Of a stretch of DNA of 31,793 nt, positions 9,772-17,998 are shown one piece after another (positions within the stretch are counted from its first letter, which is position 1; every line of letters begins with the position of its first letter). Position numbers and translations under genes: made by a program. Under the pieces are notes generated by a model. It was not told the DNA's origin and searched no databases. It saw only the letters and a list, made by a program, of their open reading frames with translations. The stretch is from Lingula anatina. Taxonomy: Eukaryota > Brachiopoda > Lingulata > Lingulida > Lingulidae. The stretch covers positions 1-31,793 of the forward strand of contig NW_019775971.1 of assembly GCF_001039355.2 (NCBI RefSeq), read 5' to 3'.

Positions 9772-10383
9772 CAACATTGGTCAAAAAGATTGTCCCACCC
9801 CATTTCAATGTACTTTTATTTACAAATGATCACCTCACAGCTGTAAATTGTTAGAATTAATGCTTTTTATTACAGATACCGTGTCTAAAATGATAAATGG
9901 TTAAAAAATACAAAATAATGGTTACAGTATACTTATTTTATACCATTTAGTAAAATTTATAAGAGGTACCCCCTCAAATCCACTGTTTCACTGCGGTTTT
10001 TACAGATTTAAAGAAATGACTATTACATTGAAAAGACGCCATCAAATGTCACCAAATTCACACACAATTAGCATTTTGGTGTTCTCGTTAAAGGTCACGT
10101 GCTTAACAGCGTGTGCGTCTATCGCGTACTGCAATTATCTCCTGTAGACGGCGCGACAAGCCTTCGACACGGGTAGCAATTCTGTTATGTGGCGTCATTT
10201 TAAAATTGGGTATGATACATATCTATTTTCACCACTACCTTGTATTATTTTTAACCATTAGTCATGTTAGACACGGTATCTGTAATAAAAAGCACTATTT
10301 CTAACAATTTTCAGCTGTGAGGTGATCATTTGTAAATAAAAGTACATTGAAATGGGGTGGGACAATCTTTTTGACCAATGTTG
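9772..10383. mobile_element. Non-autonomous Tc1/mariner-like element (MITE) with long inverted repeats, intronic
   Basis: The left end CAACATTGGTCAAAAAGATT (9772 on) is repeated in inverted orientation at the right end (to 10383). The inverted repeats continue for about 150 bp with few differences, including GATCACCTCACAGCTG and ATTACAGATACCGTGTCTAA. The element is flanked on both sides by TA, the target duplication of the Tc1/mariner superfamily. It has no transposase frame. The central ~300 bp is unrelated on the two sides. It lies in the 884-bp intron between the G4 exon and the stalk exon. Confidence 0.85.
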
Positions 10384-10569
10384 TATAAAACCTTAACGTT
10401 AATTAAATACATACATTGTTTTAATGACATACTAGTAATGTTAGAGAGAAAATGTTAATATTACTCAGAAACAAAAATTTTTGGGAGGAAAATTTACTTG
10501 AATAAATGAATAAAAAGAAAAAAAAACAAGACAAACTTGCAAAACGAAAAAAAATATTATAACACACAC

Positions 10570-10892
10570 CTGTGCAAGCGTTCCATCCTCCTTTGCAAAC
10601 TCACTGGAATCAGGCCCTTGATGCCTCTGACCAGTCGCCTGTAATCGTGAGTCATGCACCCGGTCTGACTGTGCTGCCACGCCATTTTAGCAGAAAGGGT
10701 AAATATGTGCTTTGATGAATCTATTTGCCAGCTCCTACTCACTGCCGAACACACCCTCTCCACAGCTATTTCCCTTGCGTCCTCTGGCACCAGATCCCAG
10801 CGGTTGCAGACAAAAATAGCACAGCCAGGGTTAAATATTGGCTCTCCAGCAGCATCTTTCATATCTTGAAGTTGTCGAAGCAATTTTTGAAA
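10570..10892 (-). CDS. Exon: dynamin-type GTPase G4 motif region
   Basis: The acceptor is GTTCTTTCTCTAG|TTT and the donor CACAG|GTGTGTG. The exon starts in phase 0 and leaves two bases that the next exon completes as Arg. It encodes FQKLLRQLQDMKDAAGEP, then NPGCAIFVCNRWDLVPED. The beta strand AIFVCN followed by NRWD is the G4 guanine-specificity motif ([N/T]KxD) of dynamin-like GTPases, here with Arg in place of Lys. The helix after it (AREIAVERVCSAVSRSW) and HIFTLSAK, a G5-like strand, complete the C-terminal half of the GTPase domain. The P-loop half should precede this exon but was not found. Confidence 0.88.
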
Positions 10893-10983
10893 CTAGAGAA
10901 AGAACATTACTCACTCAAAATCGTTTTATTTCACCTCTCATCTTCAAACGAGAAACAAAATGACTATAAGATTAAAGGGAGCG
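10893..10983. other. Start of the 14.4-kb intron (10893-25326) on the + strand side
   Basis: This is the acceptor-side end of the large intron. The rest of the intron is described element by element. No exon with the P-loop consensus GxxxxGK[S/T] or a DxPG motif was recognised in any minus-strand frame between here and 25326. Confidence 0.5.
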
Positions 10984-11524
10984 TAAAGGCCCAGTCACAA
11001 ATCAGTTGCGATGCGTCGGGGATGGGTAAAACCCGGGAAATTTGAACAAAACCTTGAGACAGATCTCACGATTTTGCACACGTCGGAGGCGCTCTACGGA
11101 CGCCTGCGGGTTGTCGCAGATTTTTAGACATGGCCACACCCGTCGCGGTCCCCAACTTTGAACTTAAAATTTTAAGATTGCTCGCAAGATTTTTCACCCA
11201 TTTTGGGCATCCCAGACACAATCTCCGATGACCTACGATGCCCTCTGATTAATCGGAGGCGTCCTCCGAATATATACCCATATATAACCACATATACCCA
11301 GGGGGAAAAGTTACGAGAGAAGACGCTCGCAGATATCGTCTCCGATCGCCTCCGATGCAATCGGAGGCTAATCCCACGATTTTTCGACAAAACCGGGTCA
11401 AAATCCTTGAAAAAATCTCAGACAATGTGACTGCTCCACTTTTATTAGGATTCTTTATTTTCTATGACGACCCCCGGCCAAAACTAATCCCCGACAGATC
11501 GCCGACATTGTGACTGGGCCTTTA
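10984..11524. mobile_element. TIR element with TAAAGGCCCAGTCACAA ends
   Basis: TAAAGGCCCAGTCACAA at 10984 is mirrored by TTGTGACTGGGCCTTTA ending at 11524. The inverted similarity continues imperfectly for about 40 bp, both sides containing GTCGGGGAT. The inside is rich in CGGAGGC and its complement (around 11084, 11250, 11345 and 11365), which could be subterminal transposase-binding repeats. No transposase is encoded; the open frames on both strands are by-products of this composition. No clear target duplication was seen. Confidence 0.75.
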
Positions 11525-11619
11525 CTGTAATGAGCTGAACATAGTGTATGAATCCAAAACAATTAAATGTTTAAGCCAATTTAGCGAAAATATTATTTAC
11601 AACGGTAATATTTACGTCA

Positions 11620-11745
11620 GTCTGATGAGTTTTTTATCATTACTAGTAGTTGTATTGTTGATTTTTTATGTCCTTATATTTTTGTTGCATTTCATTCTGA
11701 TAAGCCGAAGGGCGCAAGGGTTTAATAAACTGAATTGAATTTCAC
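11620..11745 (+). mobile_element. LINE 3' UTR fragment
   Basis: The segment ends TTCTGATAAGCCGAAGGGCGCAAGGGTTTAATAAACTGAA in two parts: TTCTGATAAGCCGAAGGGC and GGGTTTAATAAACTGAA. The same tail, TTCTGATAAGCCGTAGGGC then a similar AATAAATTGAAA end, closes the minus-strand LINE at about 13230-13186. This is therefore the heavily 5'-truncated 3' end of a related LINE. The open frame across it (11544-11738) is not coding. Confidence 0.65.
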
Positions 11746-12258
11746 AAATGACATGGACCCCATATTGAATGATCAAAAGTACTCTCAAGCCATTCGAATG
11801 GGAATTTTATACTATTTTTTTTAGATAACCATATTTAAATGCTAGTTAAAGAATTGAGTAGACGGGACAATGGCTTCACACGGCTTCACGGGGATTTAAA
11901 TCCATCGGGTAAAGGATTTGAATGAGAATAAACTGTTATCAGGAGTCCGAAAAGTAATCATACATGAATTCTATGCTCAATTTGACAGCTAAACACGCTA
12001 CTTGACCCTCTCCTCCAGTGGCACAATTGTCGTCACCGAACCACACGGCCATGTAGCTCTTACTTTCCAGTCCGAGCAAAAAGGACGTATTTTAAAAGCC
12101 CTAAATTTACAAAAGGAGCTATTGATTTGTGTATCTGGATAAGGATGTCGTTATTAGGCATGTTTTCTGAAGAATATGATCATTCAAGCCATTCTGACGA
12201 TCTGGCGCGAAACCTTAAATGATGCTGTCTTTTATATAGGCATTTTCAAACTTGAAAT
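11746..12258. other. Unassigned intron sequence, open on both strands around 11998-12143
   Basis: No repeat boundary was recognised. At 11998-12143 the + strand has 48 open codons and no ATG, and the complementary strand is also open with GDDNCATGGEGQV in one frame. Neither has a splice-site pair consistent with the host gene, and I do not recognise either translation. Confidence 0.3.
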
Positions 12259-12481
12259 CTAAGGCTGTATTCCCAGAGCTTTTAGATCGATCTATCCCCG
12301 CGGGGAGTCTCACTAGATTACTGTCAGATAATCCTGCTTAAATGTCCGTCCCGCCTACTACAAGCTGTAAGAGGCTGATTAACTTTCGTGTCCGCCCGGC
12401 TGACAGCTATTTAGCGTGAACCCCCAGGGAGTTACGTCGATCTAAAGTAGATCGATCTAATCTCTGGAAATGGGGTCTAAG
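12259..12481 (+). mobile_element. TIR element A, copy 1 (complete, ~223 bp)
   Basis: The left end CTAAGGCTGTATTCCCAGAG and the inverted right end CTTAGACCCCATTTCCAGAG each lead into TTTAGATCGATCTA or ATTAGATCGATCTA, giving imperfect terminal inverted repeats of about 33 bp. The interior carries CTGACAGCTATTTAGCG and AACCCCCAGGGAGTT. Two other copies in this window share the same ends and interior. It has no coding capacity and is a MITE. Confidence 0.88.
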
Positions 12482-12677
12482 GATGAAATGATGCCTTTAC
12501 GTGCATGCTCCTCCTTTTAAACCTACAGTCCGTGCGCATGGAGTACCCACTACTCACTCAACATGCACGAAGCTCGTAAATTGCACACGGTTGGCGCGTG
12601 GAAATGCGGAGTGAACACGGAATTAGCAAGAAATAAGTACGTGTGTCGAGCGCTTTAACCACGTGCCTCACACGCAT

Positions 12678-12792
12678 CTTAGACCCCATTTCCAGAGATT
12701 AGATCTGTTTACTTTAGATCGACCTAACTCCCTGGGGGTTCACGCTAAATAGCTGTCAGCCGGGCGGACACGAAAGTTTATTACCCCCTAAA
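12678..12792 (-). mobile_element. TIR element A, copy 2, first half (split by element B)
   Basis: The segment begins CTTAGACCCCATTTCCAGAG and matches the right half of copy 1 in reverse, through CACGCTAAATAGCTGTCAGC to GACACGAAAGTTTATTACC. It then stops abruptly where element B begins. The missing half continues at 18257, so the two pieces were once a single 220-230-bp element in inverted orientation. Confidence 0.87.
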
Positions 12793-12849
12793 GGCCCTAT
12801 TTCACACAGACCACGAATCGCCAAGAATTGACAAATTTCAGGATTCGTG

Positions 12850-13051
12850 ATGATTCGTGAGATTTTGCCAATTTTCTGGTCTAATTCCACACGCTCACGA
12901 TTCAGTTACGATACAGGTGCGATAGTGTAACGAATATTCGTGGAATTCGTGAGAATTCGTGAGATTTTGCCAATTTTCTGGTCTAATTCCACATGCTCTA
13001 CCAATCAAGTTACGATACAGGTGCGATAGTGTTACGAATATTCGTGGAATT
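12850..13051 (+). repeat. ~100-bp tandem duplication inside element B
   Basis: GAGATTTTGCCAATTTTCTG with GTCTAATTCCACA, then GTTACGATACAGGTGCGATA and CGAATATTCGTGGAATTCG, occurs twice in succession with a few differences. Confidence 0.85.
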
Positions 13052-13177
13052 CGGCTGGGATAGCACGAATATTGTCCAGAAATTCACTACGATGTTTTGG
13101 AATCGGGATTTGTGGCCAAGACTTTGAACAGCTCAATCAGAATTCCCGATTGATCAAGAATTGCAAGAACTGACTAC

Positions 13178-13185
13178 AATTATAT
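13178..13185. repeat. Target-site duplication of the LINE, left copy
   Basis: AATTATAT here and at 17991-17998 flank the LINE exactly; the uninterrupted element-B sequence (ACTACGAATATATGCGAATCTG in the right arm, given here only as ACTACGAATATATG) shows where it inserted. Confidence 0.8.
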
Positions 13186-13280
13186 TTCAATTTATTTAAC
13201 CTTTAAGCCCTACGGCTTATCAGAATATAAAACAGTGAAACTACTGTGAATACAATAATTACTACTGATACATGTATAAA

Positions 13281-13281
13281 C

Positions 13282-13314
<33 letters not shown>
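13281..13314. repeat. (AAT)n microsatellite in the LINE 3' UTR
   Basis: About eleven AAT units (ATT on the LINE sense strand). Confidence 0.9.
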
Positions 13315-13500
13315 TCATCAGATTGACATTAAAGGGATAATAACTCTTCGTATGAGATCTATATTTCACAATAAAAACCTTGTGAATAACTCATAGAAAT
13401 ATAATATATTCTGTTTTACCACAAAAACAGCAGTTATAGCTATTATTCTGATATCTGAGCTTGTCTTTAGACCACGTGACCTCCATTGATGGCTATACTC

Positions 13501-13528
13501 TGTTAAAATCTCTTAAGAGATTTTAACA
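13501..13528. repeat. Perfect 28-bp palindrome in the LINE 3' UTR
   Basis: The half-site TGTTAAAATCTCTT is followed immediately by its exact reverse complement. In RNA this would fold into a stem of up to 12-13 bp with a minimal loop. It lies 134-161 bases after the ORF2 stop. A role in reverse-transcriptase recognition is possible but not shown. Confidence 0.85.
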
Positions 13529-13661
13529 AAAAAACAAACTTTTTAGAAAAAAACCAGGGACCAACTTTGAATGTAAAAATGGATTCATTAACCTTTGGAA
13601 AGTATGGGAAAATTGTTGTTTACTCCAGGAAAATTCATTTTTTGGCCGAAACAAAGAGTTA

Positions 13662-16600
13662 TTATTGCCTTAATCTTAGTTCCGATGCACATTTCAGATA
13701 TTTTCCCAAATTGTTTAATTGTGATACATTGTTAAGTGATAGTAATTTAATTAATTTAAAGACACTTGGCTTTGTATAATAAAATTTCTTAATATATTTC
13801 TGCCTTAACGTATTGTAGTGAGGGCATTTAAGAATAAAATGAAATTCATCCTCTACGTCGTTTAAATTGCATAACTTACAGATTCTTAATTTCCTATTTG
13901 TATCTGTATATCGGCCAGTCTCTACAGCTAGATTATGTGATGAAAGCCTAAATTTTGCGATAAATTCCTTACTTTTCTGTGAAATTGGCTTATTCAAGTA
14001 AAATTGCATTGTGAAATTATCGACAAGGTGTTGATTAAGAAGCCCTTTACCGGCTGTGAATATTTCTCCTGTCAGTACTTGTCTAAAATGATCCTTCAAT
14101 CTTTGTTCTATCAAAGACAGTATACAAACATCCGACATGTTTTCATAAAAAGTAAATGACAGACCCATTAATTCAAGGTCATTCCGTATATAATTTATCC
14201 ACTCAAAATTATTGTTAAGGATATCTTTATAGCATGTTTGTATAATACAGTTTTTTGAAGAGCGGATTTTCAGCCAATACTTAAAAATTCTTAGTTTTCT
14301 ACTTAAAATAAGTGGATATCGTCCAGTTTCATAATATACTAAGTTATTACTAGTGCTTCTTTTAACACCCAGCATTCTTTTCAAAAAATCAGTATGTACC
14401 TTTCTTATATCCTTTGCCTTATCAAATCCCCATATTTCTGATGCGTAATTCAAAATACTACCAACGTACGTATCAAATACTGCACACCTGGTGGACACAT
14501 TAAAATTATGGTTTGTTAACATGCTGCTAATAGCAAATAATGCTTTTTTACCCTGTTCTGCTATATGTTTTTGGGTTTGACAAAACTTTCCATTAAAATT
14601 AAAAAGTAATCCGAGATAACTAAATTGATTCACCCGTTCTAAAACAACACCGTTATATTTCCATTTCTCTTCAGCCCTTATCTTACCCCCATTTCTAAAG
14701 ACCATTGTTTTTGTTTTTGCTGTATTAACCGTTAAATTCCAATTTTGTGAGTATAAATTCAGGGTATCTAAAAGTTTTTGCAGTCCTTCAGGCGTTTCCG
14801 ATAGAAGTACAGTATCGTCTGCGTACATAAGTAAAAAAAGGTTTATGTCCTGTATTTCAATACTTTCACAACTTTCCGAAAAGCAAAAAGTTTCAAAATC
14901 ATTCACGTACAAAGAATAAAGTAACGGGGACATTACCTCTCCTTGTAATAGACCGGTGTGTATTTGGAAGTATTCAGATAGCTGACCGTTAAACTTAACG
15001 CAAGCCTTTACACTGCTGTAAAGACTTTTTATAATTTGGAGCAATTTACCCTGGACACCGAGTCTATTTAATTTCTTCCATAAACTTAGCCTATTGATGG
15101 AATCGAAAGCGGATTTATAATCCACAAAGGCACAATATAATCGCTTCTTACTCCTTAAAGTACGATTTATCACGTGCTGTAACACAAAGATAGCATCTAC
15201 GGTACTATGCCCCGCTTTAAATCCAAATTGTGCGTCGGTTGTAACACTATTGTCCTTATTCCAAGCTTCTAACCTTTTATTAAGTATGGAAGTAAACAGC
15301 TTGCCTAAACAACTAGTTCTGGTAATTCCCCTATAATTACAAGGATCATCAACATTTCCCTTTTTATGTAAAGGTATAATACAACCCTTACACCAGTTCT
15401 CTGGAAAGTGCCCCGACTCAAGTACAGAATTAAACAAAGTTCTTAACGCCGGTAGTAAAACATTTTTACAATGTATAAAAATTTCATTTATCATACAGTC
15501 CTCGGCACAGCTCTTGTTAGCTTTTAATTTTTTAATTACGCTAATGATGTCATCGTCACTCACGGGACTATCTAATTCATTAAACACTGCCTCGGTGCAT
15601 AAGCCTACATTGGAGTCTACTTCGCGGATGTCACAATCTATTCCACCAGTCGTCGTGTTCTTAAAATAATCATAGAGTATATCGATAGTAAGCTCCGAAT
15701 TAACATTTGCATTCTTTTTACGTGAGAACTGCTTATAAAAAACACGCGGATTGTGCTTTCTAGTATATTCTAACAAATCACCTTCGAAGCGACTATATTT
15801 TCTTTTTAGCTGTTTGCAAATATTCTTATAACTTGATTTTTTGTCTAAAAGGATTTTATGCTTATCTGGTGTTTTTTCCATATTGAATTCATGTAAAGCG
15901 ATCTTATATTCTTTAAGCTTTTCTATACAATTTTCATCAAACCATGGTTTATCCAATTTTCTACTGGCAGTTTGTAAATATTTCTTATGATACTGCTTTT
16001 TGGCGGTATGATTATCTACCTTGTTTACTTTGCAAAAAGGCAACACAGCATCTCTTAACATGCTACTAAATTCATCTACCCGTTTGTTTAGTTCTACGGG
16101 GTAACTTATCTGAGCATCCATTGTATTACACAAACTGTCTATTTGATACGCTAATGCATCATTTATCGACTTTGCATTGTTTTCTATCCATCTAACCGAA
16201 ACACTAGTTCTAAGTTCCATGCCTGTCTTACGTTTATCATAATCTAAAAGCGCATTTTGTTTTAAAGGCCCACAAAGCAGGATTGGTGCATGATCTGAAA
16301 AAGTGTTGAATGTGCCTGATGAAAACTTCACAATATTAGTGAATGATTTAGATTCAGCCAGCAAATAGTCTATTGTGCTTAGCCCGTTTGAGTTACAAAA
16401 GGTAAAACTCCCGGTTATGTCATCTCTATGCCTGCCATTGACTATTCTCATACCCACCGTCTTACAGAAGGAGAGTAATTTGCGCCCAAATAGATTAACC
16501 ACATTGTCTGCATTTTTCCTCTCACGCAACATGTTATCCATCTTATAAGTCATTACCGGCATTAAAGTGTCACGGATCGTTTTATCTAAACAGTCGTTAC

Positions 16601-16994
16601 TTATGAAGTCATCAACATTGCTAGTCCGTGCATTCAGGTCACCCGTTATAAACACTTCTCCCTCCGTAATATATTTGCTATAAGACTCTTCTAAAGCTTG
16701 AAATAAATCAACATCATACGTTTTATAAAATATACTATTTTCTGGCGGAAAGTAACATACTGCTATAAAGCTTGGTTTCGAAGGTGTAAATGTATTACAT
16801 ATGGAATCTATTCTTATCCATATAATACTATCAAAAATATCACTTACTATATGTACATATTTTCTAATTTTAGTTTTACAGAGAATGGCTATTCCACCGC
16901 CACGTAGATTCTTTCTTCGATACAAATGGCAATCGTATCCCGCCAATACAATTGGCATATCATTGCTCAACCAACATTCAGTTAGAAAAATCAT
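13662..16994 (-). CDS. LINE ORF2: APE-type endonuclease and reverse transcriptase
   Basis: The frame is intact for 1110 codons from the first ATG. The true domain starts upstream: the frame is open from 17102 and includes SFISWNVGKG, the first endonuclease motif. Endonuclease motifs continue with LTECW (residues 4-8), FITGDLNA (GDLNA at 118-122), STIDYLLA and FSDHAPILL (SDH at 233-235). Reverse transcriptase motifs are IIPLHKKG..NYRGI, AQFGFKAGHST, FVDYKSAFDSI (motif A), GLLQGEVMSPLLY (motif B) and YADDTVLLS (motif C, 724-727). The C-terminus has a Cys/His cluster from residue ~1039 (CKLC..EFHFILKC) that is shared with the LINE fragments elsewhere in the window. All catalytic residues appear present, so this copy may still encode active protein. 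Confidence 0.95.
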   Translation of the reverse strand: MIFLTECWLSNDMPIVLAGYDCHLYRRKNLRGGGIAILCKTKIRKYVHIVSDIFDSIIWIRIDSICNTFTPSKPSFIAVCYFPPENSIFYKTYDVDLFQALEESYSKYITEGEVFITGDLNARTSNVDDFISNDCLDKTIRDTLMPVMTYKMDNMLRERKNADNVVNLFGRKLLSFCKTVGMRIVNGRHRDDITGSFTFCNSNGLSTIDYLLAESKSFTNIVKFSSGTFNTFSDHAPILLCGPLKQNALLDYDKRKTGMELRTSVSVRWIENNAKSINDALAYQIDSLCNTMDAQISYPVELNKRVDEFSSMLRDAVLPFCKVNKVDNHTAKKQYHKKYLQTASRKLDKPWFDENCIEKLKEYKIALHEFNMEKTPDKHKILLDKKSSYKNICKQLKRKYSRFEGDLLEYTRKHNPRVFYKQFSRKKNANVNSELTIDILYDYFKNTTTGGIDCDIREVDSNVGLCTEAVFNELDSPVSDDDIISVIKKLKANKSCAEDCMINEIFIHCKNVLLPALRTLFNSVLESGHFPENWCKGCIIPLHKKGNVDDPCNYRGITRTSCLGKLFTSILNKRLEAWNKDNSVTTDAQFGFKAGHSTVDAIFVLQHVINRTLRSKKRLYCAFVDYKSAFDSINRLSLWKKLNRLGVQGKLLQIIKSLYSSVKACVKFNGQLSEYFQIHTGLLQGEVMSPLLYSLYVNDFETFCFSESCESIEIQDINLFLLMYADDTVLLSETPEGLQKLLDTLNLYSQNWNLTVNTAKTKTMVFRNGGKIRAEEKWKYNGVVLERVNQFSYLGLLFNFNGKFCQTQKHIAEQGKKALFAISSMLTNHNFNVSTRCAVFDTYVGSILNYASEIWGFDKAKDIRKVHTDFLKRMLGVKRSTSNNLVYYETGRYPLILSRKLRIFKYWLKIRSSKNCIIQTCYKDILNNNFEWINYIRNDLELMGLSFTFYENMSDVCILSLIEQRLKDHFRQVLTGEIFTAGKGLLNQHLVDNFTMQFYLNKPISQKSKEFIAKFRLSSHNLAVETGRYTDTNRKLRICKLCNLNDVEDEFHFILKCPHYNTLRQKYIKKFYYTKPSVFKLIKLLSLNNVSQLNNLGKYLKCASELRLRQ

Positions 16995-17211
16995 ATCATA
17001 CCCATTTATAATTTCTAAAAAATCAATATCAAGTATCTTGCGACTAAACCCTTTTCCAACATTCCAGGAAATGAAACTTAGCTCCGAAACTTCACCTTTT
17101 TTTTACCGAAACTAAGCATTTTTCTATGATGGGCGAGGTTTCTACCTCCTCGCGTGCGATATCTGTGTTAAACTGATTGTAGTCCAAAACTTGGCCGAAG
17201 GGCTGCCTGTC

Positions 17212-17988
17212 CTAGCGATTCATGGTTAATGGTGGTGATACAGCATGTTGCGGGCGTAAGAGAGGGGTCCTTATTCCGTTTACTGGTTTTCGCGTTCCAT
17301 TCACTGGTACTGCTTGAAAGATATTTTCGGGTCCGCTTGGGTTTGTGTATCTCGGTGCATTTATGTACGGGGCTGGGGTTTGAACTACGTTGACCGGCTG
17401 CATTTGAGCGCTATTTGTGGCAGTAGTCATACGTGTATTATCTTGTCGCATCCTGTCGGCAGTTTTTTCTCTAATAAGCCCATGGTTGGTGATGTAGAAT
17501 CTATGTCCCTCTGGCACATATTGTAACAAGAATTCCATGTTTTTGTCAAGAACTCTCTCACAATGGGATTTACTGGCATGTATACGTACTTTTCGCATTC
17601 TTGCATCTGTACTATTTCTTAGATTATGCTTCTGCCTTAATACTAGTATTTTCTCTTCTATGCTGCCTAAGGCTACCTTTACAAGGCCGGGTTTTCCATT
17701 CCTGCTTTGCAGTCTTTTGCACTCCTGTATCCTGGGTAGGTCCACAGCCTCTTGCTCAAATTTAGGTGGCATAATGGTCATCAGAATTTGTCCCACCTTG
17801 TCCTCCAAGTTTTCATTAGGACTTTGATACAGGCCTGTTATGATGACTGAAATATCTGGGTTTTCCACACCGGACTTTTGGCTATCCAAACATGATTCTA
17901 TTCTACATTTAAGCGAATCAATAATTCTATCTTTTTCTTGCAAATCGTGAGTCAGTTCTAGTGTTTTGTCCTGTAGTGCATTCAGCTT
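17212..17988 (-). CDS. LINE ORF1, 5'-truncated (coiled coil plus RRM-like domain)
   Basis: The frame runs from the 5' edge of the LINE to a TAG at 17214-17212 without a start codon. It opens with a heptad-rich stretch (KLNALQDKTLELTHD, then QEKDRIIDSLKCRIES), which looks like the end of a coiled coil. VIITGLYQSPNENLEDKVGQ and KVALGSIEEKILVLRQKHNL follow, matching the RRM-like central domain of L1-type ORF1 nucleic-acid chaperones. The last ~80 residues are rich in Pro, Asn and Thr and probably disordered. No CCHC zinc knuckle is present. The role would be RNA binding in the retrotransposition particle. Confidence 0.85.
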   Translation of the reverse strand, partial: KLNALQDKTLELTHDLQEKDRIIDSLKCRIESCLDSQKSGVENPDISVIITGLYQSPNENLEDKVGQILMTIMPPKFEQEAVDLPRIQECKRLQSRNGKPGLVKVALGSIEEKILVLRQKHNLRNSTDARMRKVRIHASKSHCERVLDKNMEFLLQYVPEGHRFYITNHGLIREKTADRMRQDNTRMTTATNSAQMQPVNVVQTPAPYINAPRYTNPSGPENIFQAVPVNGTRKPVNGIRTPLLRPQHAVSPPLTMNR

Positions 17989-17990
17989 TA

Positions 17991-17998
17991 AATTATAT
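17991..17998. repeat. Target-site duplication of the LINE, right copy
   Basis: AATTATAT, identical to 13178-13185, directly adjoining the truncated 5' end of the LINE; element-B sequence resumes with ACGAATCTGTTA. Confidence 0.8.

Larger units (their letters stand above)
13186..17990 (-). mobile_element. LINE retrotransposon (jockey/CR1-like), 5'-truncated, 4.8 kb
   Basis: The element is bounded by an 8-bp target duplication and carries on the minus strand a partial ORF1 (17988-17212), an ORF2 (to 13662) and a 3' UTR of about 475 bp. The 3' UTR holds an (ATT)n run, a 28-bp palindrome and the tail motif TTCTGATAAGCCG..AATAAATTGAAA. ORF1 is open through the 5' boundary, so the copy lost its 5' UTR and the start of ORF1, as is usual for target-primed integration. 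APE-type endonuclease plus YADD reverse transcriptase places it among jockey/CR1-group LINEs; the exact clade is not determined. It lies in the sense direction of the host gene's intron. Confidence 0.92.

Noticed and set aside
11172-11430. Overlapping open frames on both strands
   Set aside because: They lie in the repeat-rich interior of the TIR element 10984-11524 and reflect its CGGAGGC composition.
11544-11738. 64-codon frame with a hydrophobic stretch resembling a membrane segment
   Set aside because: The sequence is the T-rich 3' UTR of a LINE; the hydrophobic codons come from T-rich DNA.
12061-12090. ACTGGAAAG on the minus strand, considered as part of a P-loop
   Set aside because: The frame has a stop right after the Lys and lacks the GxxxxGK[S/T] pattern.
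11998-12143. Open stretch on both strands that could be an exon
   Set aside because: Neither translation is recognised and no matching splice sites or phase with the host gene was found.
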